A DNA stretch of 64,000 nucleotides from Telluria aromaticivorans (GTDB taxonomy: Bacteria > Pseudomonadota > Gammaproteobacteria > Burkholderiales > Burkholderiaceae_D), in NCBI RefSeq assembly GCF_013003915.1, contig NZ_JABAIV010000002.1, positions 186,001 to 250,000 on the forward strand. The letters are read 5' to 3'. Each line of letters begins with the position of its first letter. Position 1 is the first letter of the stretch. Both the position numbers and the translations under genes were made by a program. Under the pieces are notes generated by a model. That model worked only from the letters and a program-made list of their open reading frames with translations, was not told the DNA's origin and searched no databases. This document shows positions 60,787 through 64,000 of this stretch, one piece after another.

Positions 60787-62075
60787 GGAGGAACCGTTTG
60801 CCGTTCGGCAGTGATTTTTATCACGCCGCCGACCTTGCGCAACTGCAGGACTTCGCGCACCCGCCCCTGGCGTTCAGTTTCAGCATTGCTGGCGGTGATA
60901 TCCACCGTAAAAGCAAGATAGGCAACCTGTCCGTTCTCGGCGAATTCGTGTTCGATTTCACTGCTTATTTGGAAGCGGATGTTCGGCCACGCTCTGTACA
61001 GGTCCTGCTTGTCCCTCGCCACGAACTGTGCTCCCCGTCCGACGTCGAGGTAGTCCACTCCATCGTCGTAGAGCGCGAGGATCTGCCCGATGTCGCGGCG
61101 GTTATGGGCGATGACGAACCGGATAGGAAACAGCTGGAGATCATCGATGTTGATCAGCTGCAGTGCAGGCGCCTGCGGCGCATCCGGAACAGCGGGCGGG
61201 ACGGGATCGGCCTGTGCCTGCGTGGTGGACGGCTCGCTGGTGTTCGCCGGGCCAGTGTCGGAAGCGGCCCCGACGGGAGGCGGCGCGGAGGCAGGCGGCG
61301 TGCCGGCAGCAGCCTCGCCGCCGGGATTGGCCTGCACCGGCCCGGCCGTGGGCGGCTCCACCGCGGGCGCGGGATCCTGCTGGCTGGTTTTCTGTTCCGG
61401 TTCGACCTTGCCCGATTCGGACACCAACCCGACGATCAACAGGAAGAAAAACATCAGCGCCCCACCCAGCGCCACGTGGCGCCACTTGCCCCCGCGCCGG
61501 CCCGGACCGGCTTCATTCCAGCCCCCCACCGCAGCTCCAGCGCCCATCGAATCGATCACCGGTTCAGGTACAGCCGGTGGCGGTGGCGGTAGTGGCGGCG
61601 GCGCCGCGTGCGGCGGCGTGCGAGGCGCTGACCGCTTGGCCAGCGTGGCAAGGAGTTCCCCGTAGCCCTGCTGGTATCCGGCAGTAAAGTCGATGTACTG
61701 GATCCGCTTCAGGCGAAATGGAATTTCGCACGGATGCAGCAGGATCGGGACGACCCGCTTTTCCTCGCCCAGGGTGTAATACACCTCATCGAGGACGTTG
61801 AACGAATTGACCGAGGCCGGCGACAGCACCACCACCAGGCAGGAACAGCCCTTGAGCGCACCTTCGACCGATTGGTCCCAGCGCGCGCCCTTCGGAATGT
61901 CGAGCTGGTCGACCCATAGCTCGACGCCGTCCACGCGCAGTGAGCTGGCGATTTTGAGGACGAACTCGGCATCGCTGCGCGCGTAACTGAAGAAGACCCT
62001 GCCCTGTGCGCCAGGGGGCGCACCGCTTTCGTTGCCGGGGCTGGAAGCTTCATCGTTGCTGTCGTCAGACGTCAT
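60783..62075 (-). CDS. Membrane-anchored TIR domain protein
   Basis: A 430-residue protein. The N-terminal TIR_2-type domain (about 26-146) has GRVFFSYARSDAEFVLKIAS, VELWVDQLDIPKGARWDQSV and SPASVNSFNVLDEVYYTLGE, with the candidate catalytic Glu near residue 97, then VVPILLHPCEIPF. A proline run and a membrane helix (about 201-218, ALGGALMFFFLLIVGLVS) follow, then a long Pro/Ala linker. The C-terminal 110 residues resemble an NTF2/SnoaL-like fold (IAHNRRDIGQILALYDDGVD, YLAFTVDITASNAETERQ). First gene of a three-gene operon with 4-bp overlaps. Possible NAD-cleaving sensor or signal maker. Confidence 0.82.
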   Translation of the reverse strand: MTSDDSNDEASSPGNESGAPPGAQGRVFFSYARSDAEFVLKIASSLRVDGVELWVDQLDIPKGARWDQSVEGALKGCSCLVVVLSPASVNSFNVLDEVYYTLGEEKRVVPILLHPCEIPFRLKRIQYIDFTAGYQQGYGELLATLAKRSAPRTPPHAAPPPLPPPPPAVPEPVIDSMGAGAAVGGWNEAGPGRRGGKWRHVALGGALMFFFLLIVGLVSESGKVEPEQKTSQQDPAPAVEPPTAGPVQANPGGEAAAGTPPASAPPPVGAASDTGPANTSEPSTTQAQADPVPPAVPDAPQAPALQLINIDDLQLFPIRFVIAHNRRDIGQILALYDDGVDYLDVGRGAQFVARDKQDLYRAWPNIRFQISSEIEHEFAENGQVAYLAFTVDITASNAETERQGRVREVLQLRKVGGVIKITAERQTVPP

Positions 62076-62325
62076 CGCTGCGACCGGCGATCAAGGCGTA
62101 CCCTGCACAACGATGTCCGACACATCCGCTGCCATGTCGCCCCTCCGCATTGTAGTGAGCGCCGCTCTACCTGAGTTCGCTAACAGCAGGGTGAAACGCG
62201 TCAATGATCACATTACACTAGGCCAGAAACATGTAGACGCTTTGCGCCACCGCAAACGTGCGGTGCCGGACGCACAAAAAGCGGGATGCTTGATGGGATG
62301 TCCCGGATGCTGCGGCCTTCCCCGG

Positions 62326-62871
62326 TCAGCCGGCCAGTTCCGCCACCGCAAACGGCGTCCCGTGCCTGTCTCGGTCCGACAAGGATGGCGCACCCGCCAG
62401 CGGCCAGCGGATCGCCAGCTGCGGATCGTCCCAGGCAATGCAGCGCTCGTGCTCCGGGAAATAATAATCAGTCGACTTGTAAACGAACTCCGCCCCCTCC
62501 TCCAGCGCCAGGAAGCCATGCGCGAAGCCCGGCGGGATCCACATCTGCCGCTTGTTCTCCGCGCTCAGCACATTGCCTACCCACTGGCCGAAGGTCGGCG
62601 AGCTGCGCCGCAGGTCCACCGCCACGTCGAACACGCTGCCGGCGATCACGCGCACCAGCTTGCCCTGGGGGTGCCGGATTTGATAATGCAGGCCGCGCAA
62701 GACGTTCGCCGCGGACTTCGAATGGCTGTCCTGCACGAATTCCACCGGGCGCCCCAGCAGCTCCTCGAAACGGCGCGCATTGAAACTCTCGAAGAAGAAA
62801 CCACGCTCGTCGCCGAACACGCGCGGCTCGAGCAGCAGCACGTCGGGGATCGGCTGAGGCGTGGCAATCAT
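62326..62871 (-). CDS. rfbC: dTDP-4-dehydrorhamnose 3,5-epimerase RfbC
   Basis: Third enzyme of dTDP-L-rhamnose synthesis. The 181-residue cupin protein has [20 protein letters not shown], the conserved [20 protein letters not shown] with the catalytic His, [20 protein letters not shown] and [20 protein letters not shown]. Length is standard. It overlaps rfbA by four bases (ATGA), so the rfb genes form an operon. Confidence 0.97.
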   Translation of the reverse strand: MIATPQPIPDVLLLEPRVFGDERGFFFESFNARRFEELLGRPVEFVQDSHSKSAANVLRGLHYQIRHPQGKLVRVIAGSVFDVAVDLRRSSPTFGQWVGNVLSAENKRQMWIPPGFAHGFLALEEGAEFVYKSTDYYFPEHERCIAWDDPQLAIRWPLAGAPSLSDRDRHGTPFAVAELAG

Positions 62872-63752
62872 GGGATGAGGTTCGGCTCGCTGAGCACGCG
62901 CATCAGGTACTGGCCGTAGCCATTGTTCTGCATCGGCGCGGCCAGTTCGGCGAGCTGGGCGGCGCTGATCCAGCCCAGCCGGTACGCGATCTCTTCCGGG
63001 CAGGCCACCTTGAGGCCCTGGCGCCGCTCGATGGTGGCGATGAAATGGCTGGCGTCGAGCAGGGACTCGTGGGTGCCGGTGTCCAGCCAGGCATAGCCGC
63101 GGCGCAGGATCTCGACCTGCAGCCGGCCCAGTTCCATGTAGGTGCGGTTCATGTCCGTGATCTCGAGCTCGCCGCGTGCGGACGGCGTGAGCGCACGCGC
63201 GATCTCGACCGCCTCGCCGTCGTAGAAATACAGGCCGGTCACCGCGTAGTTCGAGCGCGGGGCGCGCGGCTTTTCTTCCAGGCTGATGGCGCGGCCCTGG
63301 GCATCGAATTCCACCACGCCGTAGCGTTCCGGGTCCTGCACGTGGTAGGCGAACACGCTGGCATCCTCGCGGCCGGCTGCGCGGTGCAGCATCTGGAACA
63401 GGTCGTGGCCGTAGAAGATGTTGTCGCCCAGGACCAGCGCCGACGGGCTGCCGGCCAGGAAGCCTGCACCGATCAAATAGGCCTGGGCGATGCCGTCCGG
63501 GGATGCCTGCACCGCATACGAGATGTCCAGCCCGAAGCGCGAGCCGTCGCCCAGCAGCTGCTCGAAGCGCGGGGTGTCCTGCGGGGTCGAGATGACGAGG
63601 ATCTCCTGGATCCCGGCCAGCATCAGGGTGCTGAGCGGGTAATAGATCATCGGCTTGTCGAACACCGGCATCAGCTGCTTCGACACCGCCAGGGTGGCCG
63701 GGTACAGGCGGGTGCCGCTGCCGCCTGCCAGGATAATGCCTTTACGCTTCAT
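62868..63752 (-). CDS. rfbA: Glucose-1-phosphate thymidylyltransferase RfbA
   Basis: First enzyme of dTDP-L-rhamnose synthesis. The 294-residue protein starts [20 protein letters not shown], the nucleotidyltransferase signature, with [20 protein letters not shown] and [13 protein letters not shown] after it. [19 protein letters not shown] and EIAYRLGWI complete the RmlA pattern. It overlaps both neighbours by about four bases. Confidence 0.98.
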   Translation of the reverse strand: MKRKGIILAGGSGTRLYPATLAVSKQLMPVFDKPMIYYPLSTLMLAGIQEILVISTPQDTPRFEQLLGDGSRFGLDISYAVQASPDGIAQAYLIGAGFLAGSPSALVLGDNIFYGHDLFQMLHRAAGREDASVFAYHVQDPERYGVVEFDAQGRAISLEEKPRAPRSNYAVTGLYFYDGEAVEIARALTPSARGELEITDMNRTYMELGRLQVEILRRGYAWLDTGTHESLLDASHFIATIERRQGLKVACPEEIAYRLGWISAAQLAELAAPMQNNGYGQYLMRVLSEPNLIP

Positions 63753-64000
63753 GGGTTTCCTTGCTCCGCCAGTTCGGCGATCAAACGGTCGATATGGTAG
63801 CGCCAGTCCGGCAGCGCGAGGCCGAAGGTGTTGCGGAATTTGCCGGTATCGAGCAGCGAATTGGCGGGACGCGCGGCTGCAGCGCCCCAGTCGCTTGCCG
63901 CGACCGGCACAATGCGCCCGCGCGTGGCCTGCAGCCTGGCGCCGCGTGCCAGCGCCTGCCCGACAACATGCACTGCATAGGCGTGCCAGGTGGTGTGGCC
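63749..64000 (-). CDS. rfbD: dTDP-4-dehydrorhamnose reductase RfbD (C-terminal part only)
   Basis: C-terminal 83 residues of RfbD, the last step of dTDP-L-rhamnose synthesis. The frame is open to the end of the window and reads [20 protein letters not shown], then [20 protein letters not shown] and [16 protein letters not shown]. The PANSLLD motif (normally RPxxSxLd) and the DWRxxL end are diagnostic. It overlaps rfbA by four bases; the rest of the gene lies beyond the window. Confidence 0.93.
   Translation of the reverse strand, partial: GHTTWHAYAVHVVGQALARGARLQATRGRIVPVAASDWGAAAARPANSLLDTGKFRNTFGLALPDWRYHIDRLIAELAEQGNP

Noticed and set aside
1..64000. tRNA or rRNA genes and phage att sites
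   Set aside because: Scanned by eye for cloverleaf-like tRNA sequence and for direct repeats flanking the integrase; nothing convincing was seen.

Overview
The window looks like a chromosomal segment from a flagellated betaproteobacterium of the Oxalobacteraceae (Massilia, Telluria, Duganella or Janthinobacterium type). The basis is high GC, the flhB-flhA-flhF-flhG-fliA order followed by a motC/motD-type stator, and a short imperfect-palindrome repeat (arm core GTAGGGTGGGC) in many intergenic gaps. The assignment rests on gene content and order; no search was run.

Layout. (1) 1-6951, + strand: fliJ (partial), fliK, fliL, fliM, fliN, fliO, fliP, fliQ, fliR, covering the junction control, C-ring switch and export gate. 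(2) 6964-11464: two alpha/beta hydrolases, a LytS/LytTR-type two-component pair and a DinB-like protein. (3) 11465-23834: more AT-rich accessory DNA with long gene-poor gaps. It holds a LOV-PAS-GGDEF-EAL photoreceptor-like protein, small membrane proteins, an exported hydrolase, a hybrid histidine kinase, an H-NS homologue and a tyrosine integrase broken by a 5-bp duplication. (4) 23835-26361: a frameshifted ChaN-like gene, an NnrU-like membrane protein and a small DUF4126-like protein. (5) 26621-39648: the rod, hook and ring block flgL-K-J-I-H-G-F-E-D-C-B on the - strand, then flgA and flgMN on the + strand, with a textbook sigma-28 promoter before flgM. (6) 39776-50120: three tandem small paralogues, an RHH-like protein, a very large hybrid histidine kinase, a PAS-GGDEF-EAL protein, two secreted M35 (aspzincin) peptidases, a 25-bp minisatellite and a stand-alone homologue of the peptidase N-terminal domain. 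(7) 50181-58302, - strand: flhB-flhA-flhF-flhG-fliA-motC-motD. (8) 58472-62075: a three-gene operon joined by 4-bp overlaps, encoding a TIR protein with a membrane anchor, a SLOG plus SLATT-like membrane protein and a tandem PGDYG-like protein. (9) 62326-64000: rfbC, rfbA and partial rfbD for dTDP-L-rhamnose synthesis.

The genes together supply most of a polar-type flagellum: export gate, switch, rod, hook, L and P rings, hook-filament junction, sigma-28/FlgM checkpoint, stator, and FlhF/FlhG placement and number control. c-di-GMP enzymes and large sensor kinases between the blocks probably link motility to environmental cues, one of them possibly blue light. The strongest candidate for an undescribed system is the TIR / SLOG-SLATT / PGDYG operon, whose make-up resembles nucleotide-signal defence modules. 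The most striking non-coding signal is the eight-locus palindromic repeat family: arm tips vary but stay self-complementary, and one copy appears to encode the N-terminus of FliO.
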